NCBI GenBank assembly: GCA_963701325.1
Contig: OY969604.1
Span: 310,001-374,000, forward strand
From: Bog-756 sp963701325
GTDB taxonomy: Bacteria > Actinomycetota > Acidimicrobiia > Acidimicrobiales > RAAP-2
Direction: 5' to 3'
DNA: 64,000 nucleotides
In this document: positions 31,131 to 44,952 of the stretch, in pieces
How positions within the stretch are numbered: the stretch's first letter is position 1
Layout: each line of letters opens with the position of its first letter
The notes under the pieces: model-generated
Databases searched by the model: none
What the model saw: only the letters and a program-made list of their open reading frames with translations
What the model was told of the DNA's origin: nothing
Program-made: the position numbers and the translations under genes

Positions 31131-32404
31131 GGGGTCGTCGCCGAACGGCCCCCGGAGCCGGAACACCGCGTGCGGGCGGTCCTGCCTTGAGCCGGCGCCA
31201 GCTGCTGGCGGGGTCGGGGATGGCGACCGCCGCCGTGGTGACTGGCGGCTCGATTCCCGCGAGCGGGGCGGACACGACGGCTGGATCTGTGAACGGGTCC
31301 ACGGTGCCCTTCTACGGGGAGCACCAGGCCGGCGTGGCCACCCCCGAGCAGAGCCGGATGGTCTTTGCCGCCTACGACGTGACCGCCCCCGATGCTGCCG
31401 GGCTCCGTGCACTGCTCGAGGAGTGGACGCAGGCCGCGGCCCGGATGACCGCCGGGCAGCAGCTGGACGGGCCGCAGGGAGACTTCGCCCCACCACCCGA
31501 CACCGGGGAGGCCCTCGACCTGTCCCCCTCCCGACTGACCGTGACCGTCGGTTTCGGTCCGTCCCTCTTCGACGACCGATTCGGACTCGGTTCGAGGAGA
31601 CCCGAAGCGCTCATCGACCTGCCCGCCTTCCCCGGGGACGAGCTCGACCCGACTCGCAGCGGAGGCGACCTCTGCATCCAGGCCTGCGCCGACGACCCCC
31701 AGGTGGCCTTCCATGCCGTCCACGACCTGACCCGGTTGGCCCTCGGCTCGGCCACCGTGCGCTACCTGCAGCTCGGGTTCGGGCGGACCGCCGGCAGCGG
31801 AGCCAAGAGCCCCTCCCCCCGGAACCTGCTCGGTTTCCGCGACGGCACCGACAATCTCGTCCCCTCCGATACCGGTTCGATGGACCGGTTCGTGTGGGTC
31901 GACGACCGGACCGACCAGCGATGGATGTCGGGCGGGACCTATCTCATCGCCCGCAGGATCCGGATCCACCTGGAATCCTGGGACCGCAGCACCCTCGGAG
32001 AGCAGGAACGGACCATCGGTCGGATCAAGGCCACGGGTGCACCTCTCGGCGGGCAGCACGAATACGACCCGGTCGACCTCGGAACCTTGGCCGCCGACGG
32101 CACCTTCGTCGTCCCCTACGACGCCCACATCCGGGTGGCCTCGCCCGACACCAACCATGGTGCTGCGATCCTGCGCCGGGGCTACAGCTTCGCGGACGGC
32201 GTGGACCCGATCAGCGGAGAGCTCGATGCGGGACTCTTCTTCATCTGCTTCCAGAAGGATCCGGCGAACCAATTCGTCCCCGTCCAGCAGCGATTGGCAC
32301 TCCAGGACGCCCTCACCCGGTTCGTGCTCCACACCGGCAGCGGCATCTTCGCCTGCCCGCCGGGCGTCGCCCAGGGGGAGCACTGGGGCCACGGGCTACT
32401 CTGA
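31127..32404 (+). CDS. efeB: EfeB, Tat-exported Dyp-type heme peroxidase
   Basis: A 425-residue dye-decolourising peroxidase. A Tat signal (SRRQLLAGSGMATAAVV) sits at about residues 24-50. Family motifs are GFRDGTDN (GxxDG, distal Asp), the proximal heme His in DTNHGAAILRRGYSF, and the C-terminal FICFQKDPANQFVPVQQRL. In EfeUOB it oxidises iron or extracts iron from heme outside the membrane. It begins with GTG overlapping the efeO stop. Together the two genes form an efeOB operon that lacks efeU, so the permease must lie elsewhere or be replaced. Confidence 0.92.
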   Translation: MRGRRRTAPGAGTPRAGGPALSRRQLLAGSGMATAAVVTGGSIPASGADTTAGSVNGSTVPFYGEHQAGVATPEQSRMVFAAYDVTAPDAAGLRALLEEWTQAAARMTAGQQLDGPQGDFAPPPDTGEALDLSPSRLTVTVGFGPSLFDDRFGLGSRRPEALIDLPAFPGDELDPTRSGGDLCIQACADDPQVAFHAVHDLTRLALGSATVRYLQLGFGRTAGSGAKSPSPRNLLGFRDGTDNLVPSDTGSMDRFVWVDDRTDQRWMSGGTYLIARRIRIHLESWDRSTLGEQERTIGRIKATGAPLGGQHEYDPVDLGTLAADGTFVVPYDAHIRVASPDTNHGAAILRRGYSFADGVDPISGELDAGLFFICFQKDPANQFVPVQQRLALQDALTRFVLHTGSGIFACPPGVAQGEHWGHGLL

Positions 32405-32418
32405 CGGCGGAGGGTGCT

Positions 32419-32964
32419 GTGACCGAGATCGACACTGAGCGGTTGCACCTGCGCCCACTCGCGATGTCTGATTCTGATGCCCTGTTCGCCCTGCACCGGA
32501 ATCCGGACATGCAGCGGTACTTCGGCGACGGCCGCCTCTACACCCGCGACGAAAGCAGAGGCTGGCTCGAGTGGCACGTCGGCCTGTGGCGCGAAGTGGG
32601 GTACAGCTTCTTCGCCGTTGAGCTCCGATCCTCAGGTCGCTTCATCGGATGGGTGGGCCTCAACCAGGTGATGGATCAACCAGATCTCAGCGGCCAAACG
32701 GAGATCGGGTGGTTCATCGACAGCGAGCTGTGGGGTCAGGGACTCGCGACGGAGGGCGCGCACGAGGCGCTGACCTTCGGCTTCGACGGGCTGGGCCTCG
32801 AGCGCATCATTGCCCGCTACCGCACCGACAACGTGGCTTCCGGCAGAGTCATGGAGAAAATCGGCATGCGCCGGTGGCAGGTCGTTCCGCACTCCGACGT
32901 GCCCGGAACGACGACCACCATGTACGAGATCCATTCCGGCGAGCAGGTCGTTCCCACTGCGTGA
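32419..32964 (+). CDS. GNAT-family N-acetyltransferase (RimJ/RimL type)
   Basis: A 181-residue acetyltransferase of the RimJ/RimL group. ETERLHLRPL-like IDTERLHLRPLAMSD opens the protein. The acetyl-CoA loop is in IGWFIDSELWGQGLATEGAH, and the C-terminal motif is RYRTDNVASGRVMEKIGMR. It may acetylate an alpha-amino group of a protein or a small molecule; the target is unknown. I chose the GTG at 32419, which has GGAGGG just upstream and lies 14 bases after efeB. It is the last gene before the rRNA operon, which runs the other way. Confidence 0.82.
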   Translation: MTEIDTERLHLRPLAMSDSDALFALHRNPDMQRYFGDGRLYTRDESRGWLEWHVGLWREVGYSFFAVELRSSGRFIGWVGLNQVMDQPDLSGQTEIGWFIDSELWGQGLATEGAHEALTFGFDGLGLERIIARYRTDNVASGRVMEKIGMRRWQVVPHSDVPGTTTTMYEIHSGEQVVPTA

Positions 32965-33017
32965 TCTCGCCGATTCGGGGGCGGCGGCGGCGATGCGACG
33001 AGACCGTGGTCCGGACA

Positions 33018-33050
33018 TGACAATGCCCCCGCTGAGCGGGGGCATTGTCA
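33018..33050 (-). terminator. rRNA operon terminator
   Basis: A perfect 33-base palindrome with 16-base arms (arm TGACAATGCCCCCGCT) just beyond the 3' end of the 5S gene. No T tract follows. It should end rrn transcripts and can also stop plus-strand transcripts from the efeB-GNAT side. Confidence 0.8.
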
Positions 33051-33056
33051 GAGAAC

Positions 33057-33173
33057 ATCCGGCGGCGTCCTACTCTCCCAGGGGGCTACCCCCCAAGTAC
33101 CATCGGCGCTGGCGGGCTTAACTGCCGTGTTCGGAATGGGAACGGGTGTCTCTCCGCCGCCATGGCCACCGGA
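33057..33173 (-). rRNA. rrf: 5S ribosomal RNA
   Basis: About 117 bases. The ends pair (TCCGG with CCGGA). The internal region has CCCGTTCCCATTCCGAACAC and the GGTACTTGGGGGGTAGCCCC loop of 5S rRNA. It follows the 23S gene after about 100 bases of spacer. Ends are placed by terminal-helix pairing. Confidence 0.96.
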
Positions 33174-33246
33174 AACTGTGCGCCCTCGGGCCGGACAGAC
33201 GACGCATACGTCGAATTCCGGCCCGACGCGACCGCGATCGGTCACG

Positions 33247-33273
33247 TTGAGCGTTCCATAGCGAGCACGAGCA
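33247..33273. repeat. Pre-23S processing stem, 3' arm
   Basis: 33254-33273 (TTCCATAGCGAGCACGAGCA) is perfectly complementary to 36831-36850 just before the 23S gene; with two mismatches the pairing extends to 27 bases. This is the long flanking stem cut by RNase III in pre-23S rRNA, and it helps fix the ends of the 23S gene. Confidence 0.8.
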
Positions 33274-33275
33274 AG

Positions 33276-36818
<3,543 letters not shown>

Positions 36819-36830
36819 GGAGAACATAGA

Positions 36831-36857
36831 TGCTCGTGCTCGCTATGGAATTCTCAA
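36831..36857. repeat. Pre-23S processing stem, 5' arm
   Basis: Complementary to 33247-33273 across the 23S gene (20 bases perfect, 27 with two mismatches). Confidence 0.8.
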
Positions 36858-37029
36858 GGGGCGCAACAACGCACGCAGGGGACGCTGACCCCCGCCAAAC
36901 TGAGCGGGGGTCGGGTGCCTTTCGGGCGGGCGAGCGGCCGGGCCACCCGAAAGGGCTGGCCGGCGTCGCGACGGAGGGACGGAATCGCCCCGGTCTGCTC
37001 GCTGAGCAGGGTTCGGAGGTCACTCCCTC

Positions 37030-37045
37030 AAAACGGAATAGTGAT
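37030..37045. repeat. Pre-16S processing stem, 3' arm
   Basis: AAAACGGAATAGTGAT is a perfect 16-base complement of 38890-38905 in the rrn leader, enclosing the 16S gene. Confidence 0.75.
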
Positions 37046-37190
37046 GCCCGCAGCCATCCACAGAGCCCACAGGCCTGAGGGACGGGACCCCAAAAACGGG
37101 GTGCGGTCCGCCAGGGGCGGGATGCAGGTGACAGCGAATAGTCAGTGATCGACTAGGAGTATCCGAGCCGGAATGGCTCGAACAGTGACT

Positions 37191-38721
<1,531 letters not shown>

Positions 38722-38801
38722 GACCTCGTTCAGACCCGGAGGCCTGACCGAAATCGAAGAGCTGACCTCGAGGACACTGATCCTCTCGGTCAACTGAATA
38801 C

Positions 38802-38813
38802 TGACAAAGAACA
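38802..38813 (-). promoter_or_regulatory. boxA-like antitermination site in the rrn leader
   Basis: TGTTCTTTGTCA on the minus strand resembles the bacterial rrn boxA (TGCTCTTTAACA) and lies about 80 bases before the 16S gene, the expected place for NusB/NusE loading. Confidence 0.55.
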
Positions 38814-38889
38814 GACATTGTCCGTTCAGTGCTTGAAATTGACCGGCGATCCCAGGTCTCCCCAGGATCGACCGCACTGACTTTTGGCT

Positions 38890-38905
38890 ATCACTATTCC
38901 GTTTT
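38890..38905. repeat. Pre-16S processing stem, 5' arm
   Basis: A perfect 16-base complement of 37030-37045 in the spacer after 16S; the stem brackets the 16S gene. Confidence 0.75.
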
Positions 38906-39026
38906 CAAGGAGCAACCGGGCACACGCCAAGAGGCGTCGGTGCCGCGAATTTGACAGACAGGGGTAGAACCCCCCTTGTCCGTAGGTGCCTGGCGCCGCC
39001 CGCAAGGGCGTTCACCGGGACTAGTT

Positions 39027-39055
39027 ACAGTATCCCACCCGGACCGGGGTGTCAA
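39027..39055 (-). promoter_or_regulatory. rRNA operon promoter
   Basis: On the minus strand, a perfect -35 TTGACA (39050-39055), a 17-base spacer and -10 TACTGT (39027-39032). This is the only consensus sigma-70-type promoter with both boxes that I find upstream of the 16S gene. Confidence 0.8.
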
Positions 39056-39109
39056 TCGGGGCCGGCCACCCGAGCCGGCCGTCCCGGACGACGGGCGGTA
39101 CGCCCGGGG

Positions 39110-39715
39110 TCAGTATCCCGAGCCGCCCGCGGCGGTCGTCGTCGTGGTCGCTCTCCCCGAGACGCTCACCACATACCAGGTCCCGCCCACCCCCTGGCCG
39201 TTCGTCTGACCGGCCGACGTGTCAGCCGTGTAGGTGTAGAGGGGCATCCCCTTGTAGGTGACCTGACGGGTGCCGTCCGAGCGGGTGATCGTTCCGAGGT
39301 TCCCGGCCGAGATCCCGGTGCCGGCCGCCACGTCGGTCGTCCCGGCCGGCACGGTGAGCGGTGGCCAGACCGCTGCACAATCCCCGGTGCAGGTGCTCTT
39401 GCCGGTCCCGTCCGGCGTGTACCGGTAGAGCGTGGCCCCGGAGTGGTCGACCAGGATCGCCCCGAAGGAGCCCCGGGTCGCCGAACCGACCAGGTAGGCG
39501 GTGGCTGCAGCGGTCGCGGTCGTCGTCGTGGACTGACTGGTCGAGGTCGACTGACTCGTCGAGGTGGTCGTTGGCGCCGAGGTGGTCGGCGTGGTGCTCC
39601 CCGAACTGCAGGCCGCAGCGATCACCGCCATCGCCCCGAGCGCCACCCCGAGCAGGGCCCGCCGGCCCCCGTGCCGCCGTGCCCCGGTGCCATCACCCGA
39701 CCGGCCATCGCTCAT
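39110..39715 (-). CDS. Secreted-repeat lipoprotein (COG4315 / PF03640 type)
   Basis: A 201-residue lipoprotein. The signal peptide ends in AAACSS (lipobox Cys near residue 36). A Ser/Thr linker of ~35 residues follows. Two copies of the secreted repeat make up the rest: GAILVDHSGATLYRYTPDGTGKSTCTGDCAAVWPPL, cut here for length as ILVDHSGATLYRYTPDG and CTGDCAAVWPPLTVP, then GMPLYTYTADTSAGQTNGQG with GGTWYVVS. The family is common at the actinomycete surface and is linked by some authors to redox processes, but no function is established. The ATG at 39715 directly precedes the signal peptide. DipZ lies 13 bases upstream on the same strand. Confidence 0.82.
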   Translation of the reverse strand: MSDGRSGDGTGARRHGGRRALLGVALGAMAVIAAACSSGSTTPTTSAPTTTSTSQSTSTSQSTTTTATAAATAYLVGSATRGSFGAILVDHSGATLYRYTPDGTGKSTCTGDCAAVWPPLTVPAGTTDVAAGTGISAGNLGTITRSDGTRQVTYKGMPLYTYTADTSAGQTNGQGVGGTWYVVSVSGRATTTTTAAGGSGY

Positions 39716-39728
39716 GGGCCTCTCCTCG

Positions 39729-41672
39729 TCATCCGAAGGTGAAATCGTAGGCCTGGATGCCCGGCGGCACCACCAGGGTGAGCGTGGCATCCTGATACGA
39801 GCCCGGACCGACCAGCTGGTAGAGCTTCGGCTCACCGCTGACCACCACGGTGCGGGTCGGGCGACCGTCGACCGACACCTGGATCGTGCCCGAACCGCCG
39901 AGCACGAGGTAGACGTCATCGGCCTGGAAGTGCAGACCGAGGGTGGCAGATGGTCCGGCCGTCGACTGCTCACTCCCGATGTCCCACTGTCCGCCATAGG
40001 CGTACTCGTCCTGCGGGATGCTGGTCAGCGTCGCGTAGTCGGTCATCTGGTCGGGCACCAGGCTCTGACCCGCCAGGTTCGGCGCTCCGTGCTGGTATCC
40101 GAGATAGGACTCGGGTGTGGTCTGCTGCTGGGGGGTGAGGTCTGGCACGTCGGTCCTGGCCGGCAGCACGACCCGGGGATCGGCCGCGGTCAGCAGTTGG
40201 CGGATGAAGGTCTCGGTCTGCGAGTACTCCCCCTCGCCGAAGTCCACATGGCGCACCTCGCCGCTGGCATCGATGAGGTACTCGGCCGGCCAGTAGGAGT
40301 TCTGGTAGTTGTTCCAGGTGGCGTAGTTGTTGTCCACCGCGATCGGATAGTGCACACCCAACTGAGCCGCTGCCTGGGTGATGTTCGAGATCACGTGTTC
40401 GAAGGCGAACTCGGGGGTGTGGACGCCGACGACGGTCAGCCCGTCCTTGGCGTAGGCCGCGTTCCATCCTTCGACGTGGGGGAGGCTGCGCTGGCAGTTG
40501 ATGCAGGAGTAGGTCCAGAAATCGACCAGGACCACCCTCCCCCGTAGCCCGCGGATCGAAAGGGGCCGGCCGCCCGACGTGTTGAGCCAGCGGGTGATCC
40601 CGAGGAACGCGGGTGCCGAGCCACAGTGCTGGAGGACCGGGCTCGCCGGCGTGCAGTTGGCGAGCGCCCCACCGGTACTCTGCCCGGTGACCCCGGCCAA
40701 GGCCCGTTTGGCCGAGGCGTTCGACTCGAGGTGGGTCTGGAGAGCGTCGGTGTACCCCGGGACCGCCCGCTGCAGACCGTCGGTCACGTTGAGGGCGAGC
40801 ACGAGGGCGGTGACCAGCAGGACGGCCCCGATGATCCTCCGAACCTGGGCGGCATGGGTGCGCACGACCTGCATCTGGCTCGCGAGCCGCTGGCCGAGCA
40901 GGGCGAACGCGAGCAGTGGAATGGCCACCCCGACGGAGAAGGCAACCGTGAGCAGGATCGCGGAGAACCCGATGTGGTGGGTGGCGCCCACGACCGTGAT
41001 CGCGGCGAGCACCGGGCCGGCGCAGGGGACGAAGACGAGTCCGAGGCTCAGACCGAGGACGATCCCGCCGCCCTCGGCGGCAGGGGCTCCCGCGGTCAGC
41101 CTCGCGAAGGGGCGCTCGAGGAGCTCGCCCACCGACGGGAGCAACAGGCCCAGCCCGACCACGGCAAGGGCCACCAAGCCGAGCCACCGCAACAGGTCCA
41201 ACGGCAACCCGAGGGCGCTGAGTACCCATGTCCCGATCAGGGTGACCGCCGAGAAGCTCACCACCAGTCCGGCCACCACCGCGAACGGGCGCCTGCGCCG
41301 TCGGAGCTCGGCCCGGCGCGCGAGGACCTCGTTCGTGGCCGTCGGGTTCACTGACGTCTCGGTCGACGACGGGTCTTCCCCGGCGGTGGGACTCCCCGCC
41401 CCGGCGCTCCCGGCCCCTGCGGTCACCAACACGGGCACCGGCGTCTGTGCCTCGATGGGACGCTCATCGTCCAGACCGCTTGCGGCGCCGGCGGCGAAGA
41501 TCACCGGGAGGACCGGCAGGATGCAGGGCGAGATCCCCGTGACCAGTCCGCCCAGGAACCCGACCAGGAGGAGGACGATCACCCGGACAGCCTCCCACGC
41601 GCCATCACGGCGCGGCAGTACGGCCGGGCCGCTCGGACCGACCGGATACCACCCGACGCCTGCGGAAACCAC
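39729..41672 (-). CDS. dipZ: DipZ: CcdA-like transporter fused to thioredoxin and a C-terminal beta domain
   Basis: Up to 647 residues. An N-terminal CcdA/DsbD-type membrane domain carries electrons across the membrane; its paired cysteines lie in TGISPCILPVLPVIF and LVFVPCAGPVLAAI. A charged loop of about 75 residues separates the first two helices. The outer thioredoxin/TlpA domain has DFWTYSCINCQRSLPHVEGW (CxxC). The C-terminal ~150 residues form a carbohydrate-binding-like beta domain, as in mycobacterial DipZ. It probably reduces disulfides in exported proteins. The true start may be the GTG at 41582, which would place the first helix at the N-terminus. Confidence 0.9.
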   Translation of the reverse strand: MVSAGVGWYPVGPSGPAVLPRRDGAWEAVRVIVLLLVGFLGGLVTGISPCILPVLPVIFAAGAASGLDDERPIEAQTPVPVLVTAGAGSAGAGSPTAGEDPSSTETSVNPTATNEVLARRAELRRRRRPFAVVAGLVVSFSAVTLIGTWVLSALGLPLDLLRWLGLVALAVVGLGLLLPSVGELLERPFARLTAGAPAAEGGGIVLGLSLGLVFVPCAGPVLAAITVVGATHHIGFSAILLTVAFSVGVAIPLLAFALLGQRLASQMQVVRTHAAQVRRIIGAVLLVTALVLALNVTDGLQRAVPGYTDALQTHLESNASAKRALAGVTGQSTGGALANCTPASPVLQHCGSAPAFLGITRWLNTSGGRPLSIRGLRGRVVLVDFWTYSCINCQRSLPHVEGWNAAYAKDGLTVVGVHTPEFAFEHVISNITQAAAQLGVHYPIAVDNNYATWNNYQNSYWPAEYLIDASGEVRHVDFGEGEYSQTETFIRQLLTAADPRVVLPARTDVPDLTPQQQTTPESYLGYQHGAPNLAGQSLVPDQMTDYATLTSIPQDEYAYGGQWDIGSEQSTAGPSATLGLHFQADDVYLVLGGSGTIQVSVDGRPTRTVVVSGEPKLYQLVGPGSYQDATLTLVVPPGIQAYDFTFG

Positions 41673-41750
41673 CGCGCTCGCCTCACCGGTATGCGGTCAC
41701 CGCTCACGCAAATTGCGTTACACCCGCCCTACCCGCCGTACCTGCCGGGA

Positions 41751-43136
41751 TCAGCCGAGTGCGCTCACCCTGATGCCGTCGGCCTCCAACCGGTGGAGGA
41801 AGCGGGTCAACTGGGCGGCGACCGCGGCGGGTCCGGCGCTGCCCGGCGAGGTACGGCGGGTCACCGCGACACCGGGCTCGAGCAGGGCCGCCGCGTCGGC
41901 CCCGAGCAACGGGTGCGCCTCGACCAGTTCGGAGAGGGGGACGTGCCGCTCGACCGAATCGTGCACCAGACCGCCCACGACCTGATGCGCCTGTCGGAAG
42001 GGCACACCCTGCTCGACGAGCCATTCGGCCAGGTCCACCGCTGCCACCGCCGACTCGTCGGCCGCCTCCTGCATCCGGCCCGCGTCGAAGCCGACGGTGG
42101 CGAGCAGCCCCGAGAGCGCCGCCAGGGCCAGCCGGGTCTGGTCGATCGAGTCGAACAACGGCTCCTTGTCCTCCTGGAGGTCCCGGTTGTAGGCGAGGGG
42201 GAGACCCTTCAACGTCACCAGCAGCCCGGTCAGGTTCCCGATCAGTCGACCGCTCTTCCCCCGGGCCAGCTCGGCCACGTCGGGGTTCTTCTTCTGGGGC
42301 AGCATCGAGCTGCCGGTGGCGAAGGCATCATCGAGGACCGCGAAGCCGAATTCACCGCTCGACCACAGCACGAGCTCCTCACCGATCCGCGAGAGGTGGA
42401 CTCCGAGCATGGCCAGGTCGAAGAGGGCTTCGGCCACGAAGTCGCGGTCGGACACCGCGTCGAGCGAGTTCTCGAACCGGCAGGCGAACCCGAGGTCCTT
42501 GGCCACCCCGTCCGGGTCGAGTGGAAGGGACGAACCGGCCAGGGCCCCGGCCCCGAGTGGTGAGACGTCGAGCCGGGTGACCGTCGCCACCAAGCGGTCA
42601 ACGTCCCGGGCGAGCGCCCATCCGTGGGCCAACAGGTGGTGCGCGAGCAACACGGGCTGCGCCCGCTGGAGGTGGGTGTAGCCGGGTAGGTAGGTGTCTC
42701 CGACCTCCCGGGAACGGGTCACCAGCACGTCCTGGAGCGAGAGCACCTCGGAGGCGACCGCCCGGAGCTCCCGCTTGGCGTAGAGGCGCAGGTCGGTGGC
42801 GATCTGGTCGTTGCGGCTCCGGCCAGTGTGCAGCTTGGCCCCGACATCGCCGGCCAGCTCGGTCGCCCGTCGCTCGACCGCTGTGTGGATGTCCTCGTCG
42901 CCGGGCAGGAAGGCGAACGACCCCGCCTCCAACTCGGCCTCGATCGCGTCGAGGGTGACCAGGAGTGCATCCACCTCCTCCTCGGACAGGAGGCCCCCCC
43001 TGCCCAGCCCGCGCACATGGGCGCGTGACCCGGTGATGTCGTCGTCCGCGAGGCGCCGGTCGTAGTCGAGACTCACCGAGTAGTCCATGACCACCTCCGC
43101 GGTCGCGCCGCGGAGCCGGCCGTGCCAGAGGGTCAT
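41751..43136 (-). CDS. argH: Argininosuccinate lyase
   Basis: The last step of arginine synthesis: argininosuccinate to arginine and fumarate. 461 residues. The fumarase-superfamily signature GSSMLPQKKNPDVAELARGK holds the catalytic serine loop, and TGRSRNDQIATDLRLY and the active-site His in YTHLQRAQPVLLAHHLL are also present. The ATG at 43136 overlaps the argG stop codon by four bases. It is the last gene of the arginine operon. Confidence 0.97.
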   Translation of the reverse strand: MTLWHGRLRGATAEVVMDYSVSLDYDRRLADDDITGSRAHVRGLGRGGLLSEEEVDALLVTLDAIEAELEAGSFAFLPGDEDIHTAVERRATELAGDVGAKLHTGRSRNDQIATDLRLYAKRELRAVASEVLSLQDVLVTRSREVGDTYLPGYTHLQRAQPVLLAHHLLAHGWALARDVDRLVATVTRLDVSPLGAGALAGSSLPLDPDGVAKDLGFACRFENSLDAVSDRDFVAEALFDLAMLGVHLSRIGEELVLWSSGEFGFAVLDDAFATGSSMLPQKKNPDVAELARGKSGRLIGNLTGLLVTLKGLPLAYNRDLQEDKEPLFDSIDQTRLALAALSGLLATVGFDAGRMQEAADESAVAAVDLAEWLVEQGVPFRQAHQVVGGLVHDSVERHVPLSELVEAHPLLGADAAALLEPGVAVTRRTSPGSAGPAAVAAQLTRFLHRLEADGIRVSALG

Positions 43137-44371
43137 CGCCGGGCCGCGTCGTTGGGGTTCCCGCCATGGCCGCGCTGCTCCTGGACCGCCGACCAGGTCG
43201 CCACGCCGAGACCCCAGAGACGGACGAATCCCTCGGCGTCCTGGTGTCGGAAGGTGTCGGAGGCGTCGTAGGTGGCCAGCCCATGGTCGTAGAGGCTGAG
43301 CGGGCTTCGGCGACCGACCACCCAGCACCGCCCCTCGTCGAGCCGCAGGCGCACCTCGCCGGTCACGTGCCGCTGGGACTCGGCGAAGAAGGCGTCGAGG
43401 GCCTGCTTGAGGGGGGAGAACCACAGCCCGTCATAGACCAGCTCCGACCAGCGCGGCTCGAGGCGGAGCTTCTCGTGGTGGACGTCGCGCTCGAGGGTGA
43501 GGTCCTCCAAGTCGGCATGGGCGAGCAGGAGGGCCAGCGCACCGGGACACTCGTAGATCTCGCGGCTCTTGATGCCCACCCGGCGGTTCTCGACGATGTC
43601 CAGGCGCCCGAAGCCGTACGACCCGACCAGTCGGTTGAGCTCGGCGATGAGCGGCTCCGGCGCCAGGCTCCGGCCGTCGATCGCAACCGGGAGACCGGAC
43701 TCGAAGCCGATGGTCACCTCGGTCGGCGCCTCGGCAGTGGGCACCGTCATCGCATAGACGTCCTCGGGCGGGCGGCTCCAGGGGTCCTCGATGACCCCGC
43801 ACTCGATGGCGCGTCCCCACAGGTTCTCGTCGATCGAGTAGAGCTTCTCCTTCGACACCGACACCGGGATGTCCCACTTGGCGGCGTACTCGATCGAGTC
43901 CTCGCGGGTGAGGCCCCAGAGGCGCGCCGGGGCGATGACCTCGAGATCGGGAGCGAGTGCCCTGGTCCCCACCTCGAAGCGGACCTGGTCGTTGCCCTTC
44001 CCCGTACAGCCGTGGGCCACTGCGGTGGCACCGTGCCGCCGGGCCTCGGCGACCAGATGGGTGACGATGACCGGGCGGGAGAGTGCCGAGACGAGCGGGT
44101 ACTTGCCCTCGTACCGGGCGTTGGCGAGCAGTGCCGGCATGCAGTAGTCCTCAGCCATCTCGCTGCGGGCGTCGACCACGATCGACTCGACGGCACCCGC
44201 CGCGAGCGCCCGGTTGCGGATGACGTCCCAGTCCTCGCTTCCGGACCCGGCGGACTGGCCGACATCGACCGCCACCGCGACGACCTCGACCCCCTGGTGC
44301 TCCATCATCCACCGGATCGCGATCGACGTGTCCAGTCCCCCGCTGTAGGCGAGGACCACTCGTTTGCTCAT
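43133..44371 (-). CDS. argG: Argininosuccinate synthase
   Basis: ATP-dependent ligation of citrulline and aspartate. 412 residues. The N-terminal P-loop is VVLAYSGGLDTSIAIRW. Other signatures are AHGCTGKGNDQVRFE, LVGSYGFGRLDIVENRRVGI and KSREIYECPGALALL. The start ATG at 44371 lies 13 bases after argR. The length is normal and no odd features are seen. Confidence 0.97.
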   Translation of the reverse strand: MSKRVVLAYSGGLDTSIAIRWMMEHQGVEVVAVAVDVGQSAGSGSEDWDVIRNRALAAGAVESIVVDARSEMAEDYCMPALLANARYEGKYPLVSALSRPVIVTHLVAEARRHGATAVAHGCTGKGNDQVRFEVGTRALAPDLEVIAPARLWGLTREDSIEYAAKWDIPVSVSKEKLYSIDENLWGRAIECGVIEDPWSRPPEDVYAMTVPTAEAPTEVTIGFESGLPVAIDGRSLAPEPLIAELNRLVGSYGFGRLDIVENRRVGIKSREIYECPGALALLLAHADLEDLTLERDVHHEKLRLEPRWSELVYDGLWFSPLKQALDAFFAESQRHVTGEVRLRLDEGRCWVVGRRSPLSLYDHGLATYDASDTFRHQDAEGFVRLWGLGVATWSAVQEQRGHGGNPNDAARR

Positions 44372-44384
44372 TGCACACCCCTGC

Positions 44385-44948
44385 TCATTGGACACCCCTT
44401 GCCTCGGTCGTTCGCGTTTCCTGCGTTCCCGGTGCACGGCCCGGTGGCCCGACTCCCCGGTCCCGTCCGCCCATCGTTCCACCGGGGTCGAGTCCGGAGA
44501 GGGCGGCCAGCTGCGTGGCCACCGCCTCTCCGCCGACCGCTTCCGACGCCACCACCAGCACCGTGTCGTCCCCGGCAACGGTGCCGATCACCCCGGGGAG
44601 GCTGCTGCGGTCGAGGGCCGAGCCTACGACATGGGCCGAGCCGGGCGGCGTACGGAGGACCACCAGGTTGCCGGAGTGGTCGGCCTCCACCACCCATTCC
44701 CCGAGCACCCGTCGCAGGTGGTCCTCGGGGGCGACCTGGTGGGAGGGCAGTTCCGGAAGGGCGTAGGCCGTCTCGCCGCCGGGCAGGCGCACCTTGAGGG
44801 CGCCGAGCTCCTCGAGGTCACGGGAGACCGTGGTCTGGGTCGCCTCGATGCCCTCGGCAGCCAGGAGCTCGACGAGATGGGCCTGGCTCGCCACCACCCC
44901 GGCCTCGAGGAGCCTGGTGATCCGGTACTGGCGCTGGTGCTTGGTCAC
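44385..44948 (-). CDS. argR: Arginine repressor ArgR
   Basis: The hexameric repressor that binds ARG boxes with arginine as co-repressor. 187 residues. The N-terminal winged helix reads KHQRQYRITRLLEAGVVASQ and ATQTTVSRDLEELGALKVR. The C-terminal hexamerisation/arginine domain has LPGVIGTVAGDDTVLVV. The last ~35 residues (GRDRGVGPPGRAPGTQETR) are an extra, probably disordered, tail. I chose the GTG at 44948, 4 bases after the argF stop, because the family N-terminus starts just there. It is embedded within the operon it should control. Confidence 0.95.
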   Translation of the reverse strand: MTKHQRQYRITRLLEAGVVASQAHLVELLAAEGIEATQTTVSRDLEELGALKVRLPGGETAYALPELPSHQVAPEDHLRRVLGEWVVEADHSGNLVVLRTPPGSAHVVGSALDRSSLPGVIGTVAGDDTVLVVASEAVGGEAVATQLAALSGLDPGGTMGGRDRGVGPPGRAPGTQETRTTEARGVQ

Positions 44949-44952
44949 CCGG

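Larger units (their letters stand above)
38723..39109 (-). other. rrn leader region and upstream spacer
   Basis: A gene-free stretch of 387 bases. From the promoter at 39027-39055 the transcript has a leader of about 300 bases. It contains the 5' arm of the pre-16S stem and a boxA-like antitermination site. Beyond the promoter it runs into the 3' end of the next gene. Confidence 0.75.

Noticed and set aside
38951..38956. TTGACA on the plus strand near the rrn leader
   Set aside because: No -10 box follows at a suitable distance, and it lies within the minus-strand rrn leader.
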